From positions 1 through 9,252 of the forward strand of contig CALFPM010000141.1 of assembly GCA_937919155.1 (NCBI GenBank): DNA of 9,252 nucleotides. The letters run 5' to 3'. The stretch comes from an uncultured Clostridia bacterium. GTDB lineage: Bacteria > Bacillota > Clostridia > Oscillospirales > Acutalibacteraceae. Made by a program: the position numbers and the translations under genes. The notes beneath the pieces are model-generated. The model did no database searches. It saw only the letters and a list, made by a program, of their open reading frames with translations, and was not told the origin of the DNA. This document shows, piece after piece, positions 1-6,076 of this stretch (positions are counted from its first letter, which is position 1; each line of letters begins with the position of its first letter).

Positions 1-1
1 T

Positions 2-145
2 TCCTGTTGGTTGTATTTCGTAGGTGTGCTCTACTCAATCATACCGGATTATTGATTTGGAAATGCAACCTCTCAAAAAGTTTTTCGTTTGGATGACTAT
101 AAAATATATTTGTTCAATCAGTATTTGGAATCCATAGAAAAATAG
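2..145 (+). pseudogene. Possible 3' remnant of an unrecognised gene with an internal TGA
   Basis: Read in the frame starting at base 2, the left edge gives 17 codons ending in PDY, an in-frame TGA at 53-55, then 29 more codons (beginning FGNATSQKVF, ending YLESIEK) up to a TAG at 143-145. The second part has a protein-like composition, mixing charged and aromatic residues, but contains no ATG, so it would only be translated as a continuation of the first part. This suggests the C-terminus of a gene broken by a nonsense mutation, or chance. I do not recognise the family. TGA recoding is unlikely because TGA ends ybaB in this window. No good plus-strand terminator follows. Confidence is low because the frame is short and cut by the window edge. 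Confidence 0.25.
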
Positions 146-174
146 AAGATACGTATCATCATATGCTGTCATAT

Positions 175-226
175 AAAAATATCCTCTGCCAAACAAATCA
201 TGGTGATTTTGTGGCAGAGGATATTT
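175..226 (-). terminator. Intrinsic terminator of plsY
   Basis: A perfect 15-bp inverted repeat (177-191 against 212-226) has its core in TGGCAGAGGAT. Read on the minus strand the hairpin starts 25 bases after the plsY stop codon and is followed by ATTTTTATATG. The loop holds a smaller AATCA/TGATT inverted repeat (196-200/204-208), so it may fold further. On the plus strand the following bases (TGTGTTTG) make a poor U-tract, so it acts mainly for plsY. Confidence 0.78.
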
Positions 227-251
227 GTGTTTGTAATAGGAAGCAATGAAT

Positions 252-863
252 TTACTTCACCCGGTGCTTGCCTTTGCTCACTCCTCGGAATCCCAGCTCC
301 GTACCATTGTAGATCCGTACGTAATTTTCACGGTGTTTGTACAGGATCACCACGGTGGCGATACAGAGGATGGCGGCCAGGATCCAGCTGTGGGAAGTAA
401 TACCCAGATAGGTGGGAACGCTGAGAACGGTAGTGACGGTACCCACTACGATGTAGTCGGTGATCAGTGTTACCAACACAACGATCAACAAAATTACCAG
501 AGCCAGCTTCCAGTTGAGAGCAATAGTCATGCCCAGGTAGGAGGCAAAGCCTTTACCACCCTTAAATTTTAAATAGAAGGGGAAGACGTGTCCCAGTACT
601 GATGACACTCCAGCTACTGCGCCGATGTATTCAACACCTGGAAAAAGCATTTGGGCCAACAGTACAGCCAGGATCGACTTGCCGATATCGTGAACTCCCA
701 CTAAAATACCAGCTTTCCAGCCCATGAGGGCAACAGCATTGGATGCACCCAGATTGCCGGAGCCTCCGGCGCGTAAATTGACTTTTTTGATTTTTGACAG
801 ATACCAGCTCATGCTGGAACTTCCCAGCAGATAAGAAAGTAAAATTGTTGCTGTGTATTCCAT
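252..863 (-). CDS. plsY: PlsY-type glycerol-3-phosphate acyltransferase
   Basis: PlsY-family integral membrane enzyme of 203 residues, the usual length. The family transfers an acyl group from acyl phosphate to glycerol-3-phosphate, giving lysophosphatidic acid, the first committed step of phospholipid synthesis in most Firmicutes. The three family motifs are present: GSGNLGASNA (34-43), GHVFPFYLKFKGGKGFA (91-107) and KHRENYVRIYNGTE (176-189). Hydrophobic stretches lie near 5-22, 52-75, 80-97, 120-145 and 155-175, as expected for a multi-pass protein. The start is supported by AGGAGG about 7 bases upstream. It has its own promoter and terminator and is monocistronic, divergent from mnmA. Motif 1 reads GASN where the common form is GATN, and the gene looks GC-richer than its neighbours, so it could be a lineage-specific paralogue or an acquired copy. 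Family assignment is secure; whether it is the housekeeping copy is not. Confidence 0.93.
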   Translation of the reverse strand: MEYTATILLSYLLGSSSMSWYLSKIKKVNLRAGGSGNLGASNAVALMGWKAGILVGVHDIGKSILAVLLAQMLFPGVEYIGAVAGVSSVLGHVFPFYLKFKGGKGFASYLGMTIALNWKLALVILLIVVLVTLITDYIVVGTVTTVLSVPTYLGITSHSWILAAILCIATVVILYKHRENYVRIYNGTELGFRGVSKGKHRVK

Positions 864-936
864 AAAATCCTCCTATCTTTGGTCAGAAGTCATGGCAAAA
901 ACGCAATGACTGAAACGTTTCCTTCTATATACAATA

Positions 937-965
937 ATTATACAACAAAGGATTTTTTTGTGCAA
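937..965 (-). promoter_or_regulatory. Predicted plsY promoter
   Basis: On the minus strand, -35 TTGCAC (960-965), a 17-bp spacer and -10 TATAAT (937-942). Transcription would start near 930, leaving an untranslated leader of about 67 bases that ends in AGGAGG before plsY. The leader contains GTCAT/ATGAC arms that could form a small hairpin; I see no recognised riboswitch. Confidence 0.7.
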
Positions 966-1004
966 GTATTTTTTAGACAAATAAGGTAAAATTCATCAAG
1001 ATAT

Positions 1005-1032
1005 TTGCTTTTTATATCATATGTGATATAAT
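1005..1032 (+). promoter_or_regulatory. Predicted mnmA promoter with overlapping inverted repeat
   Basis: -35-like TTGCTT (1005-1010), a 16-bp spacer and an extended -10, TGA-TATAAT (1024-1032), give a start near 1039 and a very short leader. The spacer and -10 are covered by a perfect 7-bp inverted repeat, TATATCA (1013-1019) and TGATATA (1024-1030) around TATG. This could be an operator or a by-product of AT-richness. Confidence 0.6.
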
Positions 1033-1057
1033 ATCAATTTAAGGACGGTGAAGGAAA

Positions 1058-2092
1058 ATGAAAAAAATCGCAATCGGACTCAGCGGCGGTGTGGACAGCA
1101 GCGCAGCGGCATTGCTCCTGCTTGAGCAGGGATATGATGTAACGGGAGTCATCCTTCGGTTGAAACCGGGCAATTATGCAGATTCAGATATTGCTGATGC
1201 TCAAAAAATCGCAGACTGCCTTGGCATAAAACTTCATATTCTTGACCGACGTGATTATTTCAAAAAGAATGTAATTGAACCTTTTGTCGGCGAATATCTT
1301 GCGGCAAGAACTCCCAATCCTTGCGTCGAGTGCAACGCCGCCGTCAAATTCGGCACGATGCTGGACTACGCTCTGGAAATCGGCTGTGACGGAATTGCAA
1401 CGGGTCATTATGCCAGAATTGAAGAAAAAGACGGCAGATTTCTTCTCAGACGCTCCGAAAGTGCAAAAGACCAGAGCTATTTTCTTTACAGACTCAATCA
1501 GTTCCAGCTTTCAAGAGCAATTTTCCCTCTTGAGGGAATGGATAAAGAAGAAATTCGCCTGAAAGCGGAAAAAGCAGGACTTCCCGTTGCCCGAAAAGGG
1601 GACAGTCAGGAAATCTGCTTTGTTCCGGATGATGATTATATTGAATATCTCAAATCTCTCGGCATCACATCGCCGAAAGGTAATTTCATTGATAAAAACG
1701 GTAATGTTATGGGTGAGCATAACGGCATTATCAACTATACAATCGGTCAGCGCAAGGGTCTCGGAGCATTTGGCAAACCGATGTTTGTAACCGCAATGAA
1801 CGCTGAAAACAACACAGTCACAATCGGCGAAAACGGAAGCCAGTACAGCGGCGGACTTGTTGCAGATAAAATCAACTGGATTGCTTTTGAAAATCCCGCG
1901 GAACCTTTCCGTGCGGATGTGAAAATCAGATTCAGAGCAAAGGAACAGCCTGCAACGGTCACTCCCAACCCCGATGGCACGGTTACTGTTATTTTTGATG
2001 AACCTCAGCGTTCCGTAACTCCCGGACAAAGCGCCGTTTTCTATGACGGCGACATTCTCCTCGGCGGCGGAAGAATAATAAAGGCTATATAA
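1058..2092 (+). CDS. mnmA: tRNA-specific 2-thiouridylase MnmA
   Basis: Cytoplasmic enzyme that activates U34 of tRNA-Lys, -Glu and -Gln with ATP and inserts sulfur from a persulfide carrier, making the 2-thio part of the wobble modification. The N-terminal PP-loop is LSGGVDSS (8-15). The two catalytic cysteines are visible: C89 in TPNPCVECN (nucleophile) and C187 in GDSQEICFVPDDDY (persulfide carrier). Conserved ATGHYAR (114-120), KDQSYFLY (137-144) and YTIGQRKGLG (227-236) follow, then the C-terminal beta-barrel domain. The length of 344 is slightly short of the E. coli enzyme and normal for Firmicutes. The ATG follows purine-rich AAGGACGGTGAAGGAAA. The gene stands alone, divergent from plsY and convergent with remB, and ends 5 bases before its terminator. 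No sulfurtransferase partner gene such as iscS is in the window. Confidence 0.97.
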   Translation: MKKIAIGLSGGVDSSAAALLLLEQGYDVTGVILRLKPGNYADSDIADAQKIADCLGIKLHILDRRDYFKKNVIEPFVGEYLAARTPNPCVECNAAVKFGTMLDYALEIGCDGIATGHYARIEEKDGRFLLRRSESAKDQSYFLYRLNQFQLSRAIFPLEGMDKEEIRLKAEKAGLPVARKGDSQEICFVPDDDYIEYLKSLGITSPKGNFIDKNGNVMGEHNGIINYTIGQRKGLGAFGKPMFVTAMNAENNTVTIGENGSQYSGGLVADKINWIAFENPAEPFRADVKIRFRAKEQPATVTPNPDGTVTVIFDEPQRSVTPGQSAVFYDGDILLGGGRIIKAI

Positions 2093-2097
2093 AAAAT

Positions 2098-2124
2098 AAA
2101 ACCGCCTCTGTGGGCGGTTTTTTT
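2098..2124. terminator. Bidirectional terminator between mnmA and remB
   Basis: Hairpin AAAACCGCC (2098-2106) / GGCGGTTTT (2113-2121) with loop TCTGTG. On the plus strand it runs into seven T (2118-2124); on the minus strand it is followed by TTTTATTTTTTATA. It therefore serves both mnmA and the end of the dnaN-yaaA-recF-remB operon. The remB stop codon (2123-2125) lies inside the T-tract. Confidence 0.85.
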
Positions 2125-2395
2125 ATACATTATTAAGACTGTCAACGTAATTTGTTCTTTTCAGCAAGGTTGTGGAGGATATCTGGGAGATATAAACCTT
2201 ATCCTCGCCGTTTTTGTTTCGACAAACAATAAATGATTTCGGCAAATCATAGCAGATATTTTCAACTATGCCTGCTTTTTCCGCTTTGGCAAGGTAATTT
2301 CTTGTGCTTTTTGAAACAGTTGTTGTGTCCAGATCAAAAATCCCTATGATTTCATCAAAGGTAATAACCTTATCCATACCGAGATGCAGATACAT
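2123..2395 (-). CDS. remB: DUF370 / RemB-like regulatory protein (YaaB family)
   Basis: Small DUF370 protein of 90 residues. It has the family's opening MYLHLG, the GIFDLDTTTVSKSTRNYL segment (18-35), DLPKSFIVC (50-58) and the closing YISQISSTTLLKR (68-80). In Bacillus the RemA/RemB family regulates extracellular matrix genes, and yaaB (remB) lies directly after recF, as here. The ATG is 3 bases after the recF TAG, so translation is probably coupled, and I see no separate promoter. In Bacillus gyrB follows; here the operon ends at a terminator and the convergent mnmA. A DNA-binding role is inferred from the paralogue RemA. Family call is strong; the specific role in this organism is unknown. 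Confidence 0.88.
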   Translation of the reverse strand: MYLHLGMDKVITFDEIIGIFDLDTTTVSKSTRNYLAKAEKAGIVENICYDLPKSFIVCRNKNGEDKVYISQISSTTLLKRTNYVDSLNNV

Positions 2396-2398
2396 AGC

Positions 2399-3493
2399 CT
2401 ACTCCATTTCCTTTATTTTTCCGTCCGAAACCTCAAATGCCTTGCCTTTTTTGGAACGCAGAAGGGTTGACGGGTCACAACAGGTGATGAAAACCTGCCA
2501 GTTATCAAGATAATTCAGAATAAAGGTCTGCCTGCCTTCGTCAAGCTCGCTCATAACATCGTCTAGAAGCACAACAGGGCATTCACCCGTTATTTTTTCA
2601 ATAATCGATGCTTCTCCAAGCTTCATTGCAAGGGCACAGGACCTTTGCTGACCCTGCGAGCCGAAAATTCTGGCATCCCTGCCGTTAAGATTAAGAACAA
2701 GGTCGTGAGTGTGCGGACCTGCATTTGTGTAAAGCCTTTTGATATCCGCATCCCTTGTTTTTTCTATTTCGGCAATAAGTTTTTCTTTTATTTCGCTTTC
2801 GCTTATGTTTTCCTTTGAAAAATCATAATAAAAAGAGAATTCTTCTCTGCCCGAGCTGATGCCCTTATATATTTCAGCGGAAATACTGCTGAGCTGTTCA
2901 ACATAATCAAGGCGATATTTAATGATTTTTGCTCCGAGATTTGCAAGCTCCGCATCCCAGGGTGCAATGTAATCATTCTCAAAACTGCGTTCGCCGAATT
3001 TCTTCAGAAGTGCATTTCTCTGATCAAGAACCCTGAGATATCTTGACATAATCACCGCATAATTCGGCTTCACAAGGCTCAGCGCAATATCAAGCATTTT
3101 TCGCCTTTCACCCGGTCCGTCCTGAACAAGTCCGAGGGTTGATGGTGAAAAAACAACGGCAAAATACTTGCCCATCATCACTCTCGGGGACTCTTCTTTC
3201 ACTCCGTTAAGAATAATTTCCTTGCGCTTATTGATTTTCATAACCGCATTTTGTTCACGCTGATGTGAATAAAAATTATTCTCAATTTCAGCCTCAGACT
3301 TGCCCTGCTCAATAAGCTGGGCATTTTTTCTTGCCCTGAAGCTGTAAAAACCCGTCAGAAGCCATATGCTTTCAATAATATTCGTCTTGCCTTGCCCGTT
3401 TTCGCCGTAAATTATGTTCATTTCGGGGTGTGGCGCAAATTCGATTGACTGCAGATTTCTGAAATTTTTGGCAGAATGATAGTTAATTATCAT
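2399..3493 (-). CDS. recF: DNA replication and repair protein RecF
   Basis: SMC-like ATPase that with RecO and RecR helps load RecA at single-stranded gaps. Walker A is GENGQGKTN (30-38), the ABC signature is GSQGQQR (278-284), and Walker B with D-loop is VVLLDDVMSELD (307-318). The opening MIINYHSAKNFRNL matches the usual RecF N-terminus, and the length of 364 is typical. The usual GPHRDDL segment reads GPHTHDL (259-265), presumably a lineage variant. The ATG begins one base after the yaaA stop (TAA-T-ATG), which implies coupled translation. It sits in the conserved dnaN-yaaA-recF-remB order. Its partner recR is in the same window, upstream of dnaN, which is a more compact arrangement than in Bacillus. 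Confidence 0.97.
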   Translation of the reverse strand: MIINYHSAKNFRNLQSIEFAPHPEMNIIYGENGQGKTNIIESIWLLTGFYSFRARKNAQLIEQGKSEAEIENNFYSHQREQNAVMKINKRKEIILNGVKEESPRVMMGKYFAVVFSPSTLGLVQDGPGERRKMLDIALSLVKPNYAVIMSRYLRVLDQRNALLKKFGERSFENDYIAPWDAELANLGAKIIKYRLDYVEQLSSISAEIYKGISSGREEFSFYYDFSKENISESEIKEKLIAEIEKTRDADIKRLYTNAGPHTHDLVLNLNGRDARIFGSQGQQRSCALAMKLGEASIIEKITGECPVVLLDDVMSELDEGRQTFILNYLDNWQVFITCCDPSTLLRSKKGKAFEVSDGKIKEME

Positions 3494-3494
3494 A

Positions 3495-3734
3495 TTATTC
3501 TACATTATATACGGTGTTTTCAAACTCGGCGCAGTCACCGCTGCGAAGCTTTTTGCCTCTCTGAGTGCAAACCTCGCCGTTTACCCTGACTTCACCTTCC
3601 TGAATAACGATTTTTGCGTGGCCACCTGTCTGAACGGCATCGCACATCTTCAGAAAAGCATCGAGTCTGATAAAATCCGTATCGATTTTTTTGCTTACCT
3701 GCTTTTTCGGAGCAACTTTAACTTTAATCTTCAT
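3495..3734 (-). CDS. yaaA: S4-domain RNA-binding protein YaaA (RlbA)
   Basis: Small S4-domain protein of 79 residues. The S4 fold is seen in FIRLDAFLKMCDAVQTGGHAK (21-41) and IQEGEVRVNGEVCTQRGKKLRSGD (44-67), which match YaaA/RlbA-type proteins encoded between dnaN and recF in Firmicutes. The family binds RNA and is linked to large ribosomal subunit assembly. The lysine-rich N-terminus (KIKVKVAPKKQVSKK) is longer than the bare S4 fold and probably also contacts RNA. The start codon lies inside the 3' end of dnaN, with an 11-base overlap, and only a modest GTGAGG precedes it, so expression likely depends on dnaN translation. The first nine codons could belong to an alternative start, but no better Met with a ribosome site is visible. 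Confidence 0.9.
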   Translation of the reverse strand: MKIKVKVAPKKQVSKKIDTDFIRLDAFLKMCDAVQTGGHAKIVIQEGEVRVNGEVCTQRGKKLRSGDCAEFENTVYNVE

Positions 3735-4833
3735 TTTTCAGCCTCACGGGAAGAATAAGATAGATGAAATCATCACCCTGCTTGGGAACAATGAGAATGG
3801 GTGCAACTGCGCCGTTGAGCATAATTCTGACTTCATCGGTGTCACAGACTCTGAGAGCTTCAATCATATACTTATTATTGAAGCCGACAGTGCAGTTTTC
3901 GCCCTCAATCTGTGCGCTGATTTTGTCGTTTGCGGTACCGAGTGAGGTAATGCTTGAAATTTTGATAAGATTATCCTCAAATACGCACTTAACGGGACTC
4001 TTGATTTTGTCGGTGATGATAAGTGATGTTCTGTCAATACTTTCAATGAAGCTCTTTGTGTTGACATGAATCACTGTTTTTGTTGCTGAGGGAATTGCAG
4101 CCTTATAGTTAAGGAACTCACCGTCAAGCAGACGGGAAATAATCTGATAACCGCAAAGTTCAAAAATAATGTGTCGTTTACCAACGCTGATTGTAACGTT
4201 TTCGTCACCGTCTTTCATAAGCTTCACAACTTCTGAAAGAGTTTTTGCAGGAACGATGAATGAAAGAACTTCGCCGCTGTAATCAATATTTTCGTTTCTG
4301 ATTGCAAGGCGGACGCCGTCAACGGCAATAAGTCTGATATGGTTTTCTTCAATTTCAAACTTAACGCCTGTGTAAACAATCTTGCTGTCCTTGACGGATA
4401 CGGAGAAAATTGTTTTTCTGACCATATCTTTAAGGATTTCCTGACTGATTGTGATGGGGTAACCTCCCGAAACAGAGGGAAGGTCGGGATATTCCTCGGC
4501 TGAAATGCCGATAAGTGTTGATTCAAATTCACCGCAGGTGATTGCGGCAATGTTTCTCTGGTCGCTGAAAATGCTGACGGTGCTTGCAGGCAGCTTTCTT
4601 AATGTTTCACTGAACATGTGAGCATTGAGAACAAGCTCGCCCTCTTCCTCAACCTTTGCAGGAATTGAAGTTGTGATACCCATTTCAAGGTCATAACCTG
4701 TGAGAGTGAGAGTTCCGTCCTTTGCAACCATAAGAATGCCTTCAATGGCAGGGATTGCAGTTTTGGTTGAAGCTGCTCTCTGAACATTCTGGCAAGCTTC
4801 CGAAAGCTCTGTTGTGTTGCAGAAAATCTTCAT
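3724..4833 (-). CDS. dnaN: DNA polymerase III beta subunit (sliding clamp)
   Basis: Ring-forming clamp that tethers polymerase III and other enzymes to DNA. At 369 residues it matches the family length. The N-terminus MKIFCNTTELSEACQNVQRA and the C-terminus YLILPVRLKNED are characteristic; the latter contributes to the binding pocket for clamp-binding motifs. ISAEEYPDLP and VDGVRLAIR are further family signatures. The frame stays open 20 codons upstream to 4893, but that stretch encodes the ribosome site AAGGAGG (4841-4847) seven bases before the ATG at 4833, so the downstream ATG is chosen. It is first in the dnaN-yaaA-recF-remB operon, with a DnaA-box-rich leader. In most Firmicutes dnaA sits immediately upstream; here recR does. 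Confidence 0.97.
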   Translation of the reverse strand: MKIFCNTTELSEACQNVQRAASTKTAIPAIEGILMVAKDGTLTLTGYDLEMGITTSIPAKVEEEGELVLNAHMFSETLRKLPASTVSIFSDQRNIAAITCGEFESTLIGISAEEYPDLPSVSGGYPITISQEILKDMVRKTIFSVSVKDSKIVYTGVKFEIEENHIRLIAVDGVRLAIRNENIDYSGEVLSFIVPAKTLSEVVKLMKDGDENVTISVGKRHIIFELCGYQIISRLLDGEFLNYKAAIPSATKTVIHVNTKSFIESIDRTSLIITDKIKSPVKCVFEDNLIKISSITSLGTANDKISAQIEGENCTVGFNNKYMIEALRVCDTDEVRIMLNGAVAPILIVPKQGDDFIYLILPVRLKNED

Positions 4834-4851
4834 CTTTTTTCCTCCTTGAGG

Positions 4852-4860
4852 TTTTCCACA
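4852..4860 (+). promoter_or_regulatory. DnaA box TTTTCCACA in the dnaN leader
   Basis: TTTTCCACA fits the relaxed DnaA-box consensus TTWTNCACA (one difference from TTATCCACA). It lies just upstream of the dnaN ribosome site, inside the predicted leader and on the far side of the AT-rich tract from the main box cluster. It may mark the second flank of the unwinding region or a site of DnaA control over dnaN. Confidence 0.55.
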
Positions 4861-4911
4861 GAGAGAAAACCTTTCTGACGCCGCTTGCGGCAAAAAACTG
4901 TTTTTCTTTCA

Positions 4912-4962
4912 GTTATATGTTATTATGTTATATCAATATTATAGTAGTAATAGTAGGGGGCG
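4912..4962. other. Putative DNA unwinding element with DnaA-trio run and GC cluster
   Basis: Moving left from the DnaA boxes there is a GC cluster (GGGGGCG, from 4956), then TAGTAGTAATAGTAG (4942-4956), then a strongly AT-rich tract (4912-4941). Read 3' to 5' away from the boxes the plus strand is GAT-GAT-AAT-GAT-GAT. This is the DnaA-trio pattern described for Bacillus subtilis, where DnaA loads onto one strand from the GC cluster toward the AT-rich DNA. Polarity, order and position next to dnaN all agree. The nearest strong DnaA box is about 70 bases away, farther than in Bacillus; a weak TAATCAACA at 5019-5027 is the only closer match. Confidence 0.6.
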
Positions 4963-4966
4963 TTAA
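4938..4966 (-). promoter_or_regulatory. Predicted dnaN operon promoter
   Basis: On the minus strand, TTAACG (4961-4966), 17 bases, TATAAT (4938-4943). It overlaps the GC cluster and trio run, so origin opening and dnaN transcription would compete for the same DNA. The resulting leader of about 98 bases would hold one DnaA box and a short palindrome, GCCGC-TT-GCGGC (4880-4891). A second, weaker extended -10 (TGATATAAC) lies at 4927-4935. Confidence 0.5.
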
Positions 4967-5033
4967 AATATGGAATAACTCCTGAACCCGTTGAAAAATA
5001 AGGAAAATCTGTCGAATTTAATCAACATTTAAT

Positions 5034-5058
5034 TGTGGATAACTCAGGGTTATCAACA
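5034..5058. promoter_or_regulatory. Inverted pair of DnaA boxes
   Basis: A perfect box on the minus strand (TGTGGATAA, 5034-5042) faces a one-mismatch box on the plus strand (TTATCAACA, 5050-5058), 16 bases centre to centre. Together they form a near-palindrome, GTGGATAAC (5035-5043) / GTTATCAAC (5049-5057), suggesting cooperative binding of two DnaA molecules. Confidence 0.75.
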
Positions 5059-5097
5059 CGGGAATTTACGGGAATGTGTAAACGTGGAAAACCGAAA

Positions 5098-5124
5098 TGT
5101 GGATAAGTATAAATATGTGGAAAA
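5098..5124 (-). promoter_or_regulatory. Tandem pair of DnaA boxes
   Basis: Perfect TTATCCACA (5098-5106) and TTTTCCACA (5116-5124), both on the minus strand, 18 bases apart. They are followed by a partial box TTATCC at 5126-5131 in the opposite orientation. The outer parts form a perfect 7-bp inverted repeat, GGATAAG (5101-5107) / CTTATCC (5125-5131). It has no T-tract on the minus strand, so it is not a terminator for recR, whose stop codon is only a few bases away. Confidence 0.75.
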
Positions 5125-5137
5125 CTTATCCTTGAAT

Positions 5138-5737
5138 TTACAGGTCATTTCTGCCCTCAATGGCTCGGATGAGAGTGAATTCATCCGCATATTCAAGGTC
5201 CGCACCAACGGGAACACCGTATGCAAGGCGGCTTACTTTGACGCCAAGGGGTTTGATGAGCCTTGAAATATACATTGAGGTAGCCTCGCCCTCAACCGTG
5301 GGGTTGGTTGCCATAATAATTTCCTTAACCGTGTCATCGCTGAGCCTGAGAAGAAGCTCTTTGATGCAGATATCCTCGGGATTTATGTCATTCATGGGAG
5401 AAATTACGCCGTGAAGCACATGGTAAAGACCGTTGTATTCGTGGGTGCGTTCAAGGGCAATAACATCTCTCGGGTCCTCAACAACGCAGATTGTTGATTT
5501 ATCTCTTGACGGTGATAAGCAAACATTGCACACCTCGCCGTCAGTGAGGTTGCAGCATACGCTGCATCGCTTTATTGAGCTGCGTGCGGAGAGAATTGCA
5601 TCTGTGAATTTCTGTGCATCCTCCTCGCTGACAGAAAGCATATGAAATGCAAGTCTTTGTGCGCTTTTTCTGCCAACGGACGGCAGGCGCGCAAACTGCT
5701 CAATCAGCTTTTCAAGTGAAGGTGTGAATCCGCTCAT
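5138..5737 (-). CDS. recR: Recombination protein RecR
   Basis: RecR forms a ring around DNA and with RecO and RecF promotes RecA loading at gaps. The 199 residues match the family. A helix-hairpin-helix region holds LPSVGRKSAQRLAFHML (18-34). The zinc site is C58, C61, C70 and C73. The Toprim domain starts at STICVVEDPRD (81-91) with the acidic residue E87 and continues through ATNPTVEGEATSMYI (143-157), and LAYGVPVGADLEYAD (171-185) is conserved. The start overlaps the ybaB stop as TGATG and no clear ribosome site precedes it, so translation is probably coupled to ybaB. The operon runs without a visible terminator straight into the DnaA-box region and dnaN. Confidence 0.96.
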   Translation of the reverse strand: MSGFTPSLEKLIEQFARLPSVGRKSAQRLAFHMLSVSEEDAQKFTDAILSARSSIKRCSVCCNLTDGEVCNVCLSPSRDKSTICVVEDPRDVIALERTHEYNGLYHVLHGVISPMNDINPEDICIKELLLRLSDDTVKEIIMATNPTVEGEATSMYISRLIKPLGVKVSRLAYGVPVGADLEYADEFTLIRAIEGRNDL

Positions 5738-6072
5738 CAGAAAAGACCGGGGATTGAAAGGCCGCCTTTAGCGCTTTCCATACCCTTCTCCATTGCTTCG
5801 TTTGCCTTGCGGATGCTCTCATTGAATGCGGAAATGATAAGATCCTGAAGCATTTCAACATCATCGGGGTCAACAACTTCAGGCTTAAGGTTAACTGCAA
5901 CAACTTCGTGTGCGCCGTTAACAATAACTTCAACTGCTCCGCCGCCTACGGATGAAGAAAATTCTGTTTCCTCAACCTGCTGCTGAATCTTCTGCATATT
6001 TTCCTGCATTTCCTGAATTTTTTTCATCATATTGCCGCCCTGATTGGCGCCGCCGGGAATTCTTGCTTTCAT
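5737..6072 (-). CDS. ybaB: YbaB/EbfC nucleoid-associated protein
   Basis: Small DNA-binding protein of the YbaB/EbfC family (YaaK in Bacillus), 111 residues. It has a glycine-rich, methionine-rich start (MKARIPGGANQGGNMM), a coiled helix (KKIQEMQENMQKIQQQVEETEF, 17-38), a central sheet with GGGAVEVIVNGAHEVVAVNLKPEVV (43-67) and a C-terminal helix. The family forms tweezer-like dimers on DNA. Genes of this family lie between dnaX and recR in many bacteria, as here. The start follows GGAGG (6081-6085), which is encoded in the last codons of dnaX four bases upstream. The final residues GGLSIPGLF are typical. Confidence 0.95.
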   Translation of the reverse strand: MKARIPGGANQGGNMMKKIQEMQENMQKIQQQVEETEFSSSVGGGAVEVIVNGAHEVVAVNLKPEVVDPDDVEMLQDLIISAFNESIRKANEAMEKGMESAKGGLSIPGLF

Positions 6073-6076
6073 ATTT

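Larger units (their letters stand above)
4852..5124. other. oriC: Candidate chromosomal replication origin (oriC)
   Basis: The 304-base gap between recR and dnaN has no gene. It contains five good DnaA-box matches: two perfect TTATCCACA (5034-5042 and 5098-5106, both on the minus strand), two TTTTCCACA (4852-4860 plus; 5116-5124 minus) and TTATCAACA (5050-5058 plus). It also holds the GC cluster, trio run and AT-rich tract. Boxes flank the AT-rich segment, and the arrangement points toward dnaN as in the dnaA-dnaN interval of Bacillus. The density is far above chance for 273 bases. An alternative is a DnaA-regulated promoter region or a relic origin. Origin activity itself cannot be seen in sequence. 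Confidence 0.7.

Noticed and set aside
53..55. TGA as a sense codon (alternative genetic code)
   Set aside because: TGA ends ybaB at the expected place and the other genes read correctly with the standard bacterial code.
246..572. Plus-strand 108-codon frame opposite plsY
   Set aside because: It is fully antisense to a clear plsY, has no ribosome site or recognisable family, and reflects plsY codon structure.
1511..2029. Minus-strand 172-codon frame inside mnmA
   Set aside because: It is antisense to well-conserved mnmA codons and has no family features.
4880..4891. GCCGC-TT-GCGGC palindrome as a terminator
   Set aside because: The T-run lies before, not after, the hairpin on the minus strand, and on the plus strand it is followed by A's; it may instead shape the dnaN leader.
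4834..4893. N-terminal extension of DnaN by 20 codons
   Set aside because: The extra codons include the AAGGAGG ribosome site and a DnaA box, and MKIFC is the standard start, giving the normal 369 residues.
5101..5131. GGATAAG/CTTATCC inverted repeat as the recR terminator
   Set aside because: No T-tract follows on the minus strand, and the arms are parts of DnaA boxes.
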